Below, piece after piece: positions 27,597 through 37,750 of a stretch of DNA of 45,131 nt. The notes below the pieces were generated by a model that saw only the letters and a list, made by a program, of their open reading frames with translations, made no database searches and had not been told where the DNA came from. Source of the stretch: Lactobacillus sp. 0.1XD8-4. GTDB lineage: Bacteria > Bacillota > Bacilli > Lactobacillales > Lactobacillaceae. Numbering within the stretch: the stretch's first letter is position 1; every line of letters starts with the position of its first letter. The position numbers and the translations under genes are program-made. The stretch covers positions 1 through 45,131 of the forward strand of contig NZ_RDBR01000011.1 in NCBI RefSeq assembly GCF_009663775.1. The letters are read 5' to 3'.

Positions 27597-29319
27597 GGGC
27601 AACCTCCTTTCCCTGCGTTTGTTGCATTAACTCATTAAAGTAACCTTGTTGGTCTAGCAGCTGCTGATAAGTACCCTGCTCAAGTAATTTACCGTCTTTT
27701 AAAACAAGAATATAATCCATTTGTTTCATCCAGTGAAGCCGATGGGTGGCAAAGAAGACCAGCCGGTTTTTCATTAATGGAATCATCCGTTGCTTTAGTT
27801 CTAACTCAGTTTCGATATCTAAGTGGGCTGTCGGTTCATCGAAAATCATCACTTTTCTTGCGGGGTCGAGAAAAGCACGCGCCAGCGCAATCCGCTGTGC
27901 CTGTCCTCCACTGAGTGCCCGGTGACCATTCCCAATCATTGTTGAAAGCCCCTTTGGCAGTTCAGCCACTAGATTATCTAACCCTACCACATGAACAGCC
28001 TCTTTAATTTTTTCCTCTGATACATTTGGAGTATAGAAAGCAATATTATTTCTTAGAGTATCAGCAAAAATATATGGTGTTTGCGGAATATATAAGATTT
28101 GCTCTTGCCAGTCTTTAATATTTAAGGTATCCACTGACTGTTTTTGAATATTAATCTGTCCTGATGTTGGAGCTAAAAATCCACTTAATAGGTTAATCAA
28201 GGTTGTTTTACCAGCTCCACTCATTCCAATTATGCCAATCTTTTGATTTCCGCTAACCGTTAAATCAAGGCCCGCTAATTCACTACCATCATCAGGATAT
28301 GCAAATTTAACATCTTTAAGCACTAACTGGTCATTAGCTTGCCACTGATGGAGGCTGATGTTGGGCTGTTTTGGCAATGGCATATTGATAATCCGCAGAA
28401 CCGCATGAAATGAATTTTTACCATTCAACGTTGCGTGGTAATCACTGGCAAAGTTTCTAATCGGCAAAAAGTATTCCGGCGCTAGAATTAAAATTGCTAA
28501 TGCTGGAAATAGTAGTAAATGTCCATTAATCAACCTTAAACCAAGGAAAACGGCAAGAATGGCAATTGCCAATGTTGTAAAGAAGTCCAAAGCAAAAGTT
28601 GATAACATTGCAACCTTAATTACGCTCATCGTTGATTTTCGGAAGCGTTCACTCGACCGATAGATACTTCGTGAATACTTCTTACTCAAGCCAAAGTACT
28701 TCAATGTATCGATTCCCCGCAAAGAATCAATAAAGTGATTAGACAATACTTGGAAAGCGGCAAATTGACGATCTGCCTTAGCCTTTGCTGCATATCCTAA
28801 AATAATCATAAATAAGACAATTAAAGGATAAACAAGTAGCATTACTACTCCAGAAATCCAGTCAAGGCAAAAACAAACTATTAAAATAATTAGCGGTATT
28901 ATCATCATGCTAATAACTTTGCTGTAAATTAGCTGAATGTAATTCTCAACTTCTTTAATTCCATCAAGGGCCAAAGTTACCATATTACCAGTACCCTCGC
29001 GTTGAACAATTGCCGGGCCCAATTCAAACACCTTTTTCAATAACTGCTTCCGAAAATTTTGGGCAGCAGTTCGCGAATATTGATCAAGCCAAGTGTTACC
29101 TACTTCTGTTAATCCGTGACGAAAAAGGTAGCAAACAATAAATCCACTTAACCAGTAAAGCTGGCTCGGCAAAGAATGTCCCTGCCATAAGCCAGTCAAT
29201 AAGGCGGCCAAACTCAAGCCTTGACCAAGGATAAGAAAAGCTTGTAGGACATAAAGCCCCACAAGCTTAATCATGATATGTCTGCTCCCCTTTATTTTGA
29301 AGAGTAGTCGATCAATCAT
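27589..29319 (-). CDS. cydD: Thiol-reductant ABC exporter subunit CydD
   Basis: The 576-residue half-transporter is the CydD-type partner: its membrane domain contains LILAPEYFLPIRNFASDYHA, a stretch shared with Escherichia coli CydD. The ATPase half has Walker A GMSGAGKTT, signature LSGGQAQRIALARAF and Walker B VMIFDEPTAHLD. Works with CydC in cytochrome bd maturation in the cell membrane. Some Firmicutes papers name the first gene of this pair cydC. It begins five bases past cydB in the operon cydA-cydB-cydD-cydC. ATG start with GGAGG about twelve bases upstream, slightly long spacing. Confidence 0.92.
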   Translation of the reverse strand: MIDRLLFKIKGSRHIMIKLVGLYVLQAFLILGQGLSLAALLTGLWQGHSLPSQLYWLSGFIVCYLFRHGLTEVGNTWLDQYSRTAAQNFRKQLLKKVFELGPAIVQREGTGNMVTLALDGIKEVENYIQLIYSKVISMMIIPLIILIVCFCLDWISGVVMLLVYPLIVLFMIILGYAAKAKADRQFAAFQVLSNHFIDSLRGIDTLKYFGLSKKYSRSIYRSSERFRKSTMSVIKVAMLSTFALDFFTTLAIAILAVFLGLRLINGHLLLFPALAILILAPEYFLPIRNFASDYHATLNGKNSFHAVLRIINMPLPKQPNISLHQWQANDQLVLKDVKFAYPDDGSELAGLDLTVSGNQKIGIIGMSGAGKTTLINLLSGFLAPTSGQINIQKQSVDTLNIKDWQEQILYIPQTPYIFADTLRNNIAFYTPNVSEEKIKEAVHVVGLDNLVAELPKGLSTMIGNGHRALSGGQAQRIALARAFLDPARKVMIFDEPTAHLDIETELELKQRMIPLMKNRLVFFATHRLHWMKQMDYILVLKDGKLLEQGTYQQLLDQQGYFNELMQQTQGKEVAHG

Positions 29320-29324
29320 AAAAT

Positions 29325-30341
29325 TTATTTAACCTCCGGAATAGCTGGCATTGCGATCCGCTTACGGAAAATCCAATAAGCCCAAATCGTATATGCCAAA
29401 ACAAATGGCAATAAGCAACATGTAGCAATGGTCATTACTACCAAAGTGTATTCCGTTGATGATGCATTTTGAATAAGCAAATCATACTTAGGACTAATAC
29501 TACTGATCAGTACCCGTGGGAAAAGACCGATAAAGATCAATACTACCAAAGATACGAGAGTCAACCCGCTTGAAATAAAGGCAATTAGTTCATGACCAGC
29601 AAAGGTTTCAACGTGAGCAAGAACTGAGAAACCAACAATTAATACAAGCATAATAATTGTTCCAATTGGGTGAACACTCATAAAGTCGGTCATAAAGATC
29701 AATAGCAATGCAAAGACAACTTCACCAGCATAAAGAATCCAATATAGGAATTCTGCATAGTTCCGTGCACGTTCTTGAACAGGACCTGTTGTTTTTAATG
29801 CAATGTAGTTAATCCCATGAAGATATGTTAACAGCAATAAAGCAATTCCACCAACTACCGAAATCCAGTTAAAGTAATCAAAGAAACCAGCATGGAAATT
29901 ACCATTAGCATCAATTGGCATTCCATGAATCATGCTGACAAACATGATTCCCAAAAAGAATGGAACAATTGCGCTTCCGATTGCTAATGCCCAGTCCCAA
30001 AAACGTTTCTGTGGCATTGGACTCTTGCTCCGAAATTCAAATGAAACACCACGAATAATAAGTCCGGCTAAAATAGCTAATAAAATTAAGTAGTAACCAC
30101 TAAATAAGCTAGCGTACCAATATGGGAATGAAGCAAACATGGCACCACCAGCAGTGATTAGCCAAACTTCATTAGCATCCCATACAGGTCCAATTGTTTG
30201 AACCACCTGATCACGTTCACTTTCATCGTGAGCAAGCGTTTCAACCGCCATTCCTACTCCATAGTCAAATCCATCAAGGAAGAAGAAGCCGGCAAACAGC
30301 ACTCCAATCAAAATGAACCATAGTAATTGAAGAAAACTCAT
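29325..30341 (-). CDS. cydB: Cytochrome bd ubiquinol/menaquinol oxidase subunit II
   Basis: CydB is the second core subunit of cytochrome bd, which reduces oxygen to water with quinol electrons. The 338-residue protein has about eight membrane helices. It starts with the family's LLWFILIGVLFAGFFFLDGF, then YGVGMAVETLA and the GPVWDANEVWLITAGGAMFA region. Its ATG directly follows the cydA stop codon, with AAGGAGG inside the cydA tail, so the two are translationally linked. Lactobacilli generally lack heme and menaquinone synthesis and depend on external supplies for this enzyme. Confidence 0.96.
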   Translation of the reverse strand: MSFLQLLWFILIGVLFAGFFFLDGFDYGVGMAVETLAHDESERDQVVQTIGPVWDANEVWLITAGGAMFASFPYWYASLFSGYYLILLAILAGLIIRGVSFEFRSKSPMPQKRFWDWALAIGSAIVPFFLGIMFVSMIHGMPIDANGNFHAGFFDYFNWISVVGGIALLLLTYLHGINYIALKTTGPVQERARNYAEFLYWILYAGEVVFALLLIFMTDFMSVHPIGTIIMLVLIVGFSVLAHVETFAGHELIAFISSGLTLVSLVVLIFIGLFPRVLISSISPKYDLLIQNASSTEYTLVVMTIATCCLLPFVLAYTIWAYWIFRKRIAMPAIPEVK

Positions 30342-31763
30342 TTAGAACGCCTCCTTATCAAATGGATCAAGAACCTTCTTAAATTTAGGTTCAACTGCTT
30401 CGGAAGGATCCTTTCTTAATTCACGAACAATTAACCAAATTAAAGTAATTGCTAAGGTCGTAAATAAGACGAAGTAAATGATGTTTGAAGTTAGCAAGGA
30501 GCCAACCGAAACATTTGGCGATACACTTTCCGCAATCGTAAACAAACCGTAGACAGTCCAAGGATCACGACCAAATTCAGTAACAAACCAACCAGCAGTA
30601 TTACCGATAAATGGCAGGAAGGTCGTTATAGCAATGCACCATAATGCCCACCGCCGTTGCGAGAGTGGTTTCTTACTCTTTTCACGGGTCATAATTAAAC
30701 CAACCAATGAAACTAGGAAGATCCATGCACCAATACCACACATAATTCTAAAGCTGTAGAACAAAGTGTTTACTGGTGGATAGAAGTCAATATCCTTTCC
30801 ATACTTCTTCTTAAACTGCGCATTGAGTTCGTTCATCCCAGTAACAGCCCCCGTTGTTTTATGGTATGACAAAATACTTAAAACATCGGGAATATCAACA
30901 TTGTACTTTACCTCATGGTCCTTCATGTCAGCAATTCCGACAACTGTCCATGGTGCACGTTTGCCAGTAGTGTTAAATACATCTTCAGTAGCGGCAAACT
31001 TCATTGGCTGTTCCTTAATTAAGTACTGCATTTGGGCATCCCCAAGGGCAATTCCACCGATAGAGAAGATTAAGGAAAAGAGCAAACCAATTCGCATTGA
31101 CTTCTTGTAAAACTTCTTATTAGCCTCTGTGAGCTTATTGTTCTTCTTTAGCAATTGGAATGCAGTTAAACCGGCAATAATGATCCCGCCCATCATAATA
31201 GCGTTAAGGATAACATGTCCGTATTCATACCATAATTGCGGGTTCTTCAATAAAGCTCCAAAGTTGACCATAACAGCACGACCACCTTTTACTTCATAGC
31301 CGACTGGATGTTGCATAAAGGAGTTAGCAGTTAAAATCCATAAAGCAGATGTTAACGAACCAATACTTGTCATCCAGATAAAGAAGAGGTGAACCCCTGG
31401 CTTAACCTTTTTCCAAGTAAACACCCACAAGCCAATAAATGTAGATTCCATAAAGAATGATAGCAATGCTTCTAGGGCAAGCGGGGCACCAAAAATATCA
31501 CCCATAAATCGTGAGTAGTCAGACCAGTTCATCCCAAATTGGAACTCCTGAATCAAACCTGTAACAACACCAACGGCAAAACTTAATAGGAAAATATTTC
31601 CCCAGTATTTTGCCATTTTTTTGTATGTTTCATCTTTAGTAGAAACATACATGCTTTCCATAATGGCGACGATGAATGCTGTCCCAATAGAAAATGGAAC
31701 AAAGAAGAAGTGATAAACCGTCGTCATGGCAAATTGGAAACGCGCCAGACTAAGAATAGTCAT
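30342..31763 (-). CDS. cydA: Cytochrome bd oxidase subunit I
   Basis: CydA carries the hemes of cytochrome bd and oxidises quinol. The 473-residue protein has about nine membrane helices. The N-terminal SLARFQFAMTTVYHFFFVP holds H18, the position of the heme b595/d ligand in this family. Other conserved stretches are QEFQFGMNWSDYSRFMGDIFG, EQPMKFAATE and GRDPWTVYG. The length fits the short Q-loop type common in Firmicutes. ATG start with GGAGGGAGG upstream. The promoter carries a near-consensus cre site, so carbon catabolite repression is likely. First gene of cydABDC. Confidence 0.96.
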   Translation of the reverse strand: MTILSLARFQFAMTTVYHFFFVPFSIGTAFIVAIMESMYVSTKDETYKKMAKYWGNIFLLSFAVGVVTGLIQEFQFGMNWSDYSRFMGDIFGAPLALEALLSFFMESTFIGLWVFTWKKVKPGVHLFFIWMTSIGSLTSALWILTANSFMQHPVGYEVKGGRAVMVNFGALLKNPQLWYEYGHVILNAIMMGGIIIAGLTAFQLLKKNNKLTEANKKFYKKSMRIGLLFSLIFSIGGIALGDAQMQYLIKEQPMKFAATEDVFNTTGKRAPWTVVGIADMKDHEVKYNVDIPDVLSILSYHKTTGAVTGMNELNAQFKKKYGKDIDFYPPVNTLFYSFRIMCGIGAWIFLVSLVGLIMTREKSKKPLSQRRWALWCIAITTFLPFIGNTAGWFVTEFGRDPWTVYGLFTIAESVSPNVSVGSLLTSNIIYFVLFTTLAITLIWLIVRELRKDPSEAVEPKFKKVLDPFDKEAF

Positions 31764-31806
31764 TACAAATACCTCCCTCCGAAGTACATCAGAAAAATAA
31801 AATAGT

Positions 31807-31820
31807 TGAAACCGTTTCCC
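31807..31820. promoter_or_regulatory. cre site (CcpA operator) of cydABDC
   Basis: TGAAACCGTTTCCC on the plus strand matches the CcpA consensus TGNAANCGNWNNCA at all but the last base. It sits about 15 bases downstream of the candidate -10 and 43 bases before cydA, where bound CcpA would block initiation or elongation. Confidence 0.7.
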
Positions 31821-31835
31821 GTTTCTACATATTTA

Positions 31836-31864
31836 ATCATAATACTTGTGATAAATAATTACAA
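31836..31864 (-). promoter_or_regulatory. Candidate cydABDC promoter with Rex-like inverted repeat
   Basis: TTGTAA (31864-31859), 17 bases, TATGAT (31841-31836) on the minus strand. The spacer and -35 are covered by the imperfect inverted repeat TTGTGATAAATAATTACAA (31846-31864), which resembles the Rex operator half-site TTGTGA but is one base too long and asymmetric. Rex is an NADH-sensing repressor of cyd genes in many Firmicutes, so this is a candidate only. Confidence 0.45.
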
Positions 31865-31982
31865 TCAATAAATAACAAATATGTGGGATATTCGTTAATT
31901 TAATCGCTTACTTATCAGCTTTTTATTCCTTATCAATCGATAAAGAAAATTAAATGATATATGATTTAATCTTCATATAAAT

Positions 31983-32015
31983 AAAAAAAGAAGCTAGTTT
32001 TTTCTAGCTTCTTTT
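31983..32015 (-). terminator. Terminator downstream of valS
   Basis: AAAAGAAGCTAG (31986-31997) pairs perfectly with CTAGCTTCTTTT (32004-32015) around six T; a long T run follows on the minus strand. The symmetry would let it work in both directions. It lies 150 bases past the valS stop. In the 404-base gap 31764-32167 I see the cyd promoter, the cre site, this terminator, and between it and valS only AT-rich sequence with a lone TTGACA (32146-32141). Confidence 0.8.
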
Positions 32016-32167
32016 ATTTCTTTATCGGTCATTATCACTCTAAAATCACATGTAATGAGCAAAGAAACCAATTATATCAGTGCCTTTACCAAACCAATTC
32101 TTAAAATAAATATGATATATTTTTCATTTGATATCTTAGATGTCAATTATCTTGTTATAAATTCACA

Positions 32168-34822
32168 CTAAGCATTTTGCAGAGAAGCCAAGCGGTCTTT
32201 AGCAGCTGTTAATTTTTGTTGCCATTCAGTTGCTTTTTGGCGTTCTTCTTCAACCACTTTTTCCGGTGCATTATCAACAAACTTCTTATTACCGAGTTTC
32301 TTTTCTGACCGTTCTACCTCTTTTTCAAGCTTAGCAATTTCTTTTTCCATCCGAGCACGTTCTTCATTAAGGTCAACTAATTCTGCCATTGGGATATAAG
32401 CCTCAGCGCCAGCTAAAATCCCACTCATTGCAAGCTTTGGTGCTTCTACCTCTTTGCTAATTGTGAGTTTTTCAGGATGACAGAAACGTTCAATGTAGTC
32501 ACGGTTATCATTTAACATTTGAGCTAAATGATCATTGTCAACTTTTACTAAAATATCAACTGGCTTAGACATTGGCGCATTAGCTTCATTCCGAATATTC
32601 CGAACTGCCTTAATTAATTCAATTAGACTGCTCATTTGTTCCGTGGCCACTGGATCGTCAAGATCAGGAGTGGCAACTGGGTATTTAGCAACCATGATTG
32701 ACTTACCATCATGAGGCATTGACTGCCATAATTTTTCGGTAACGAATGGCATGATTGGATGTAACATCTTAAGAGTTTGATCAAGGACATAGCCAAGAAT
32801 GTTCTTAGTATCGGCTTTTTCTTCATCAGATCCGTTATTAAGCTTTTCCTTAGTCATTTCGATATACCAGTCACAGAAATCGTTCCAGATGAAATTGTAA
32901 AGGGCGCGGCCAGCTTCACCAAATTCAAATTTTTCAAACTGTTCATTGACTTGCTTAACTGTCGCATTCAAGCGGCTTAAAATCCACCGGTCTGCTAAAT
33001 CCCACTTACTTTTATCTGGAAGAACCGGTGCAGGCATATCACCAAGGTTCATAATAACATAACGGCTTGCATTCCAAATCTTATTAATGAAATTCCAAGC
33101 AGCATCCATCTTAGTGTAACTAAAGCGAATATCCTGACCAGGAGTCGAACCAGTAATTAAGAACCACCGTAAGGCATCGACACCGTATTTTTTAATAACA
33201 TCCATTGGGTCAATTCCGTTACCCAGTGATTTACTCATCTTGCGACCCTGTTCATCCCGAATCAATCCATGAAGTAAGACGTTCTTAAACGGAGCGCGAC
33301 CGGTAAATTCAAGTGATTGGAAGATCATCCGTGAAACCCAGAAGAAAATAATGTCATATCCAGTAACTAATGTATTGGTTGGGAAGTAACGCTTAAAGTC
33401 AGCAGAGTCGGTATTTGGCCAGCCCATCGTTGAAAATGGCCATAATGCGCTAGAGAACCATGTATCTAAAACATCTTTATCTTGTTCCCAATTTTCAGCA
33501 TCTTTTGGTGCTTCCATCCCCACATATACTTCGCCAGTTTGCTTATTGTACCAAGCCGGAATCCGGTGTCCCCACCAAAGTTGCCGGGAAATAACCCAAT
33601 CATGAATATTTTCCATCCATTGAGTAAAAGTATGTTCAAAACGTTCTGGCACAAAGTTTACACGATCATCAGTATCTTGATTCTTAAGAGCAGCTTCTGC
33701 TAATGGCTTCATCTTTACAAACCACTGAGTAGAAAGACGCGCTTCGACCTGAACACCAGTCCGTTCAGAATGCCCAACCGAGTGAACAATCGGATCAATC
33801 TTTAGCATATAGCCTTGATCTTGAAGGTCCTTAACAATTGCTTCCCGAGCTTCAAAACGATCCATTCCTTCGTACTTGCCAGCATTTTCGTTCATTGATG
33901 CGTCTTCATTCATCGTGTTAAGTTCTGGAAGATTGTGCCGCTTTCCAACCTTAAAGTCGTTCGGATCATGGGCTGGAGTGATCTTTACCATCCCGGTACC
34001 AAATTCAGGGGTTACATATTCATCGGCAATAATTTCAATTTCACGGTTCACAAGCGGTACCATTACTTTTTTACCAACTAATTCCTTATACCGCTCATCA
34101 TTAGGGTTAACTGCAACAGCTTCATCACCAAACATCGTTTCAGGACGGGTTGTTGCAATTTCAATATAGTCTTTACCGTTAAATGTTGTTCCATCTGTAA
34201 ATGGATATTTAACATGATAAAAGGCACCCTTGTCATCTTTATGGATAACCTCAATATCAGATAAAGCAGTCCGCGCTTGTGGATCCCAGTTAATAATGTA
34301 AGTTCCCCGGTAAATCAAACCCTTGTTATAAAGATCAACAAAAACCTTCCGAACAGCCTTATTTAATCCTTCGTCAAGGGTAAAACGTTCCCGGTCGTAA
34401 TCAACAGAAATTCCCATCTTTGCCCACTGTTGATGAATAATATCTGCGTATTCATCTTTCCAGTCCCAGACTTGTTGAACAAATTTCTCCCGGCCAAGAT
34501 CATAACGAGAAACACCTTGTTTACGAAGACGAGCTTCAACTTTAGCTTGGGTAGCAATTCCGGCGTGATCCATTCCGGGAACCCACAAAACATCATATCC
34601 TTGCATCCGTTTTTGCCGAATAATCATATCTTGTAAGGTCGTATCCCAAGCATGACCTAAGTGAAGCTTCCCAGTAACGTTCGGTGGCGGAATAACAATT
34701 GAGTAAGGGTGAGCTTTTTTATCTCCACTTGGTTTAAAGAATCCTTGGTCGATCCACCATTGGTACCGTCCCTTTTCAACAGTAGACGGATCATACTTGG
34801 TAGACATATCTTTTTCTGTCAT
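32168..34822 (-). CDS. valS: Valine--tRNA ligase
   Basis: ValS charges tRNA-Val. The 884-residue class I synthetase has HLGH at 54-57 (the HIGH motif), the CP1 editing domain in residues about 200-380, the RKMSKSLGN motif at about 525-533, an anticodon-binding domain, and the C-terminal coiled-coil arm ending in [14 protein letters not shown]. Length is normal. The start is the ATG at 34822 with AAAGGAG eight bases upstream; a TTG six codons earlier overlaps that site. A T-box leader precedes it, so expression should rise when tRNA-Val is uncharged. Confidence 0.98.
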   Translation of the reverse strand: MTEKDMSTKYDPSTVEKGRYQWWIDQGFFKPSGDKKAHPYSIVIPPPNVTGKLHLGHAWDTTLQDMIIRQKRMQGYDVLWVPGMDHAGIATQAKVEARLRKQGVSRYDLGREKFVQQVWDWKDEYADIIHQQWAKMGISVDYDRERFTLDEGLNKAVRKVFVDLYNKGLIYRGTYIINWDPQARTALSDIEVIHKDDKGAFYHVKYPFTDGTTFNGKDYIEIATTRPETMFGDEAVAVNPNDERYKELVGKKVMVPLVNREIEIIADEYVTPEFGTGMVKITPAHDPNDFKVGKRHNLPELNTMNEDASMNENAGKYEGMDRFEAREAIVKDLQDQGYMLKIDPIVHSVGHSERTGVQVEARLSTQWFVKMKPLAEAALKNQDTDDRVNFVPERFEHTFTQWMENIHDWVISRQLWWGHRIPAWYNKQTGEVYVGMEAPKDAENWEQDKDVLDTWFSSALWPFSTMGWPNTDSADFKRYFPTNTLVTGYDIIFFWVSRMIFQSLEFTGRAPFKNVLLHGLIRDEQGRKMSKSLGNGIDPMDVIKKYGVDALRWFLITGSTPGQDIRFSYTKMDAAWNFINKIWNASRYVIMNLGDMPAPVLPDKSKWDLADRWILSRLNATVKQVNEQFEKFEFGEAGRALYNFIWNDFCDWYIEMTKEKLNNGSDEEKADTKNILGYVLDQTLKMLHPIMPFVTEKLWQSMPHDGKSIMVAKYPVATPDLDDPVATEQMSSLIELIKAVRNIRNEANAPMSKPVDILVKVDNDHLAQMLNDNRDYIERFCHPEKLTISKEVEAPKLAMSGILAGAEAYIPMAELVDLNEERARMEKEIAKLEKEVERSEKKLGNKKFVDNAPEKVVEEERQKATEWQQKLTAAKDRLASLQNA

Positions 34823-34865
34823 AACAGAAACTCCTTTCAAAAATTAATCATCATTCATGCATTAA

Positions 34866-35105
34866 CTAAAAAACGCCCTATCACAATCGATAGGACGAAT
34901 TAATCGCGGTACCACCTAAATTGGACATAGTTATTTACTATCTCCCACTCTATCATCTAGTAACGGTAATGAACCGGATATCCCTACTTTAATTTCAGTA
35001 TATCAGCTCCCGAACTACCTTCATAAAGTTTAACTAATCCCCTTGCACTATCAGGATTTCGCTGATGAAGTACCGCTTTATTACTCTTTCGGTCAATGCT
35101 TATTA
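34866..35105 (-). ncRNA. T-box riboswitch leader of valS
   Basis: The T-box core AGGTGGTACCGCG is at 34917-34905 on the minus strand. A terminator follows (stem CG-CCTATC with GATAGG-CG, 34872-34897) with six T. The UGGU bulge fits a tRNA with A73, as tRNA-Val has. A Stem I candidate helix ATCAGC/GCTGAT and the linker CCGTTACTAGA are visible. GUA and GUU Val codons occur in the 3' half of the candidate Stem I, but I could not fix the specifier position. It accounts for most of the 326-base gap 34823-35148. Confidence 0.9.
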
Positions 35106-35111
35106 AGTTGT

Positions 35112-35140
35112 ATCATAGCTAAATTATCAAATCTCGTCAA
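35112..35140 (-). promoter_or_regulatory. Promoter of the valS T-box leader
   Basis: TTGACG (35140-35135) and TATGAT (35117-35112) with 17-base spacing on the minus strand, directly upstream of the leader and starting nine bases past the thiI stop codon. Confidence 0.8.
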
Positions 35141-35148
35141 GCCCTATT

Positions 35149-36369
35149 TTAAAGTAATTCAGCAAAGACATCTTCGTTCTGGTTTAAGTAATCATCACCA
35201 GGATGAATCTCGGTAATTTCAATCCCATCAAGGGCACGTTGCATTAATCCTTCGATATCGAGCCGCTTTTCATATTCACGGGCTCGGTCAACGTTAGGCC
35301 GCGTTTTAGGCGATGGCGGGGTAAATACCGTACAACAATCTTCATAAGGTAAAATTGAAAGTTCGTAGGTATCAATGTCTTGCGCAATTTTGATAATTTC
35401 AGTCTTATCAAATGACAAAACTGGTCGCAAAACCGGATAAGATGTTACATCATTAATCGCAAGCATACTTTCCATTGTTTGCGATGCAACTTGACCAAGA
35501 GATTCACCATTAAAGATTGCTAAGCCATGACGTTTAATCATTAAGGCGGCCGCTAATCGAAGCATCATCCGCCGTTGAATCGTCATTAAGTAACCTTCCG
35601 GAACCTTTTCCTTTACTGTTTCTTGGATTTCAGCAAACGGTACTTGGATAAACTTGATACTCCCACTATACTTAGCAAGCTTTTCTGTTAATTGCTTTGC
35701 CTTTGCCAATGCTTGCGGACTTGTGTATGGCGGACTAAAGAAGTGAACCATTTCCATTGAAACACCACGCTTCATTCCTAGGTATGCTGCAACCGGTGAA
35801 TCAATCCCACCAGACATCATCATCATTCCCTTACCAGCGGTTCCAACGGGCAAACCACCTGCCCCCTTAATCGTCTCGCTGGATAAGAAAATCCCATTAA
35901 GCCGAATCTCAACCCGAAGCGTTAAGTCTGGGTTGTGGACATCAACTTTAAGCTTATCAGGGAATTTCTCTAATAAGTATCCCCCTAGCTTATTATTCAT
36001 CGCAAAGGTATCCAATTCAAAATGGTGGTCAGAACGGCGAGTTTCAACCTTAAAAGTAATCGGTCCTTTAACTTGTTCTGCAATCATTTGTGCCGCTGCC
36101 TGAGCAGTTGCTTCAAACGACTTATCAACTTTAATTGATGGTGAAAAGTTTTGAATACCAAATACTAATTTCAATCGTTTCATTACCGAGTCATAATCAG
36201 CCCCATTTAATTCAACATGGAGTCGATCACGTTGAGCATGAACTTTAACTTGCTCAAAACTATGAAGGGCTTTGCGTACATTAACCCCCAAACGGTCAAT
36301 AAAAGATTTTTTATTATGACCCTTTGTTGAAAGCTCACCATACCGAACCATAATTTCTGTATACTGCAC
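35149..36369 (-). CDS. thiI: tRNA 4-thiouridine synthase ThiI
   Basis: ThiI adenylates and thiolates U8 of tRNA and can feed sulfur to thiamine synthesis. The 406-residue product has an N-terminal ferredoxin-like and THUMP region. The PP-loop [11 protein letters not shown] is at about 186-196, and the C-terminal [16 protein letters not shown] motif is present. It is the short form, without the rhodanese domain of the E. coli enzyme, so sulfur is probably delivered by the cysteine desulfurase encoded just upstream. The start is GTG at 36369 with GGAGG seven bases upstream; a TTG six codons earlier overlaps that site. Confidence 0.96.
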   Translation of the reverse strand: MQYTEIMVRYGELSTKGHNKKSFIDRLGVNVRKALHSFEQVKVHAQRDRLHVELNGADYDSVMKRLKLVFGIQNFSPSIKVDKSFEATAQAAAQMIAEQVKGPITFKVETRRSDHHFELDTFAMNNKLGGYLLEKFPDKLKVDVHNPDLTLRVEIRLNGIFLSSETIKGAGGLPVGTAGKGMMMMSGGIDSPVAAYLGMKRGVSMEMVHFFSPPYTSPQALAKAKQLTEKLAKYSGSIKFIQVPFAEIQETVKEKVPEGYLMTIQRRMMLRLAAALMIKRHGLAIFNGESLGQVASQTMESMLAINDVTSYPVLRPVLSFDKTEIIKIAQDIDTYELSILPYEDCCTVFTPPSPKTRPNVDRAREYEKRLDIEGLMQRALDGIEITEIHPGDDYLNQNEDVFAELL

Positions 36370-36389
36370 GTTACATCCTCCTTTCAAAA

Positions 36390-37538
36390 TTATTCAATGA
36401 TTTTCTTAAAACCAGCATAAAGTTCATCAAATACTTTATTGAACTGATCTGCTTCCGCTAATGTATTTTGGTCACCAAGACTAATACGCACTGCACTGGT
36501 TGCCACATTTTCTGGAATCTTCATTGCCGCTAGCGTTCCAGCTTCTGAATGCTTCTTAGAAGAACAGGCACTTGTCGTTGAGATGTAGATATCCTGATCT
36601 TCAAATGCATGAACAATCGTTTCACCCCGAACTCCCACAATCGCAAAACATAAAATGTGAGAGGCAAAGCCGTCATTTCTTCCTGAGATTAGTTTTACAT
36701 GGTCAAACTGACTTAAATGATCATAGATTCGTTCTTTAATCGCTTGTTCACGTTTAACGGCTGTTTGTTCGTTTTCTTTTACCAAGCGGATTGCCTTTGC
36801 CAATGCAACATTACCAGGCGTGTTTTCAGTGCCGCTCCGCAATGTTCTTTCTTGACCGCCACCAGCAATCAGTGGTTCTAATTTTCGTCCACTCTTAAAG
36901 TAAATAAAGCCGGTTCCCCGCGGTGCATGAAATTTATGACCAGAAAACGTAGCAAAATCAACCCGATCACTAAAGACGGCATCGTCAATCCCCTTGCCAA
37001 TCGCTTGAACCGCGTCAACCATAAAATGAATATTGGGATAATCCTTTAAAATTTCACCAACTGCTTTAATTGGTTGAATCGTTCCAATTTCATTATTAAC
37101 TGCCATAATTGAAACTAAAATCGTATCCGGCCGAATTGCTGCTTTGACATCTGCAGGATTGATCCGTCCTTCCTTATCAACCGGAAGATAAGTAATCTCA
37201 AAGCCAAGGTCTTTTAATTGCGCCATTGCATTCTTTACCGCAGCATGTTCAACACTGGTCGTAATAATATGCTTACCAAAGCGGTGTTTTGCCATTGCAG
37301 TTCCTTTAATTACCCAGTTATCACCCTCAGAACCACCACTAGTAAAAATAATCTCACTTGGCTTAACCCCTAGCAACTTTGCTATTTGTTGGCGAGCCTG
37401 TTCTTGAAGATTCCAAGCATTTTCACCAAACTTGTGCAGACTGCTTGGGTTTCCCCAAATCTTTTGACTAACGGCATCATATGTCGACAAAACTTCTGGC
37501 AGGATTTTTGTCGTTGCACTGTTATCAAAATAGATCAT
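36390..37538 (-). CDS. Cysteine desulfurase (NifS/IscS family), ThiI partner
   Basis: A PLP enzyme that takes sulfur from cysteine and holds it as a persulfide. The 382-residue product starts [11 protein letters not shown], has the PLP lysine K202 in [10 protein letters not shown], the histidine-containing [10 protein letters not shown], and the active-site C325 in [13 protein letters not shown] on a flexible loop. The gene lies 20 bases ahead of thiI, the arrangement of the NifZ-ThiI pair of Bacillus dedicated to tRNA 4-thiouridine. The ATG at 37538 is preceded by AGGAAGG; the frame stays open for 23 codons upstream but without a ribosome site. A 120-base untranslated leader with hairpins precedes it. 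Confidence 0.95.
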   Translation of the reverse strand: MIYFDNSATTKILPEVLSTYDAVSQKIWGNPSSLHKFGENAWNLQEQARQQIAKLLGVKPSEIIFTSGGSEGDNWVIKGTAMAKHRFGKHIITTSVEHAAVKNAMAQLKDLGFEITYLPVDKEGRINPADVKAAIRPDTILVSIMAVNNEIGTIQPIKAVGEILKDYPNIHFMVDAVQAIGKGIDDAVFSDRVDFATFSGHKFHAPRGTGFIYFKSGRKLEPLIAGGGQERTLRSGTENTPGNVALAKAIRLVKENEQTAVKREQAIKERIYDHLSQFDHVKLISGRNDGFASHILCFAIVGVRGETIVHAFEDQDIYISTTSACSSKKHSEAGTLAAMKIPENVATSAVRISLGDQNTLAEADQFNKVFDELYAGFKKIIE

Positions 37539-37661
37539 ACTGATTTCCTTCCTAAAATAAATACACAAGGCAATTACAAATGAGCAATTGCTTTGATTAA
37601 GATTCAACAGTCGAGGATAGGTCGCTGATGAAGATTTCGACTCTTCTTAAAACGGTTGTAT

Positions 37662-37670
37662 ATTATAACA
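37662..37670 (-). promoter_or_regulatory. Extended -10 promoter of the desulfurase-thiI operon
   Basis: TGTTATAAT on the minus strand is a perfect TATAAT with extended -10 TG. It lies about 125 bases before the start codon, leaving a leader with small hairpins (GAAGA...TCTTC; GCAATT...AATTGC) of no recognised family. Confidence 0.6.
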
Positions 37671-37709
37671 GAAAATTACTTATTCGGCATTAGTTATTAA
37701 TTCGTACTA

Positions 37710-37739
37710 ACAAAAAAAGGCTGATAACAATCATCAACC
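37710..37739 (-). terminator. Terminator downstream of ezrA
   Basis: GGTTGAT (minus strand, 37739-37733) pairs with ATCAGCC (37725-37719) around a 7-base loop, with one G-U pair. It is followed by seven T, immediately past the ezrA stop codon. Confidence 0.8.
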
Positions 37740-37750
37740 TCTTCAAGTTA

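Noticed and set aside
31846-31864. A definite Rex operator
   Set aside because: The repeat is one base too long and its right half has only a partial match, so it is kept as a candidate only.
31994-32071. Small reading frame of 25 codons starting TTG and ending inside the valS terminator stem
   Set aside because: The ribosome site is poor, the start is TTG, and the stop lies in the terminator loop region; chance is the simplest explanation.
34866-35105. tRNA gene in the valS leader or ABC leader
   Set aside because: No cloverleaf arms or CCA-adjacent acceptor stem are present; the T-box cores, terminators and promoters explain the sequence.
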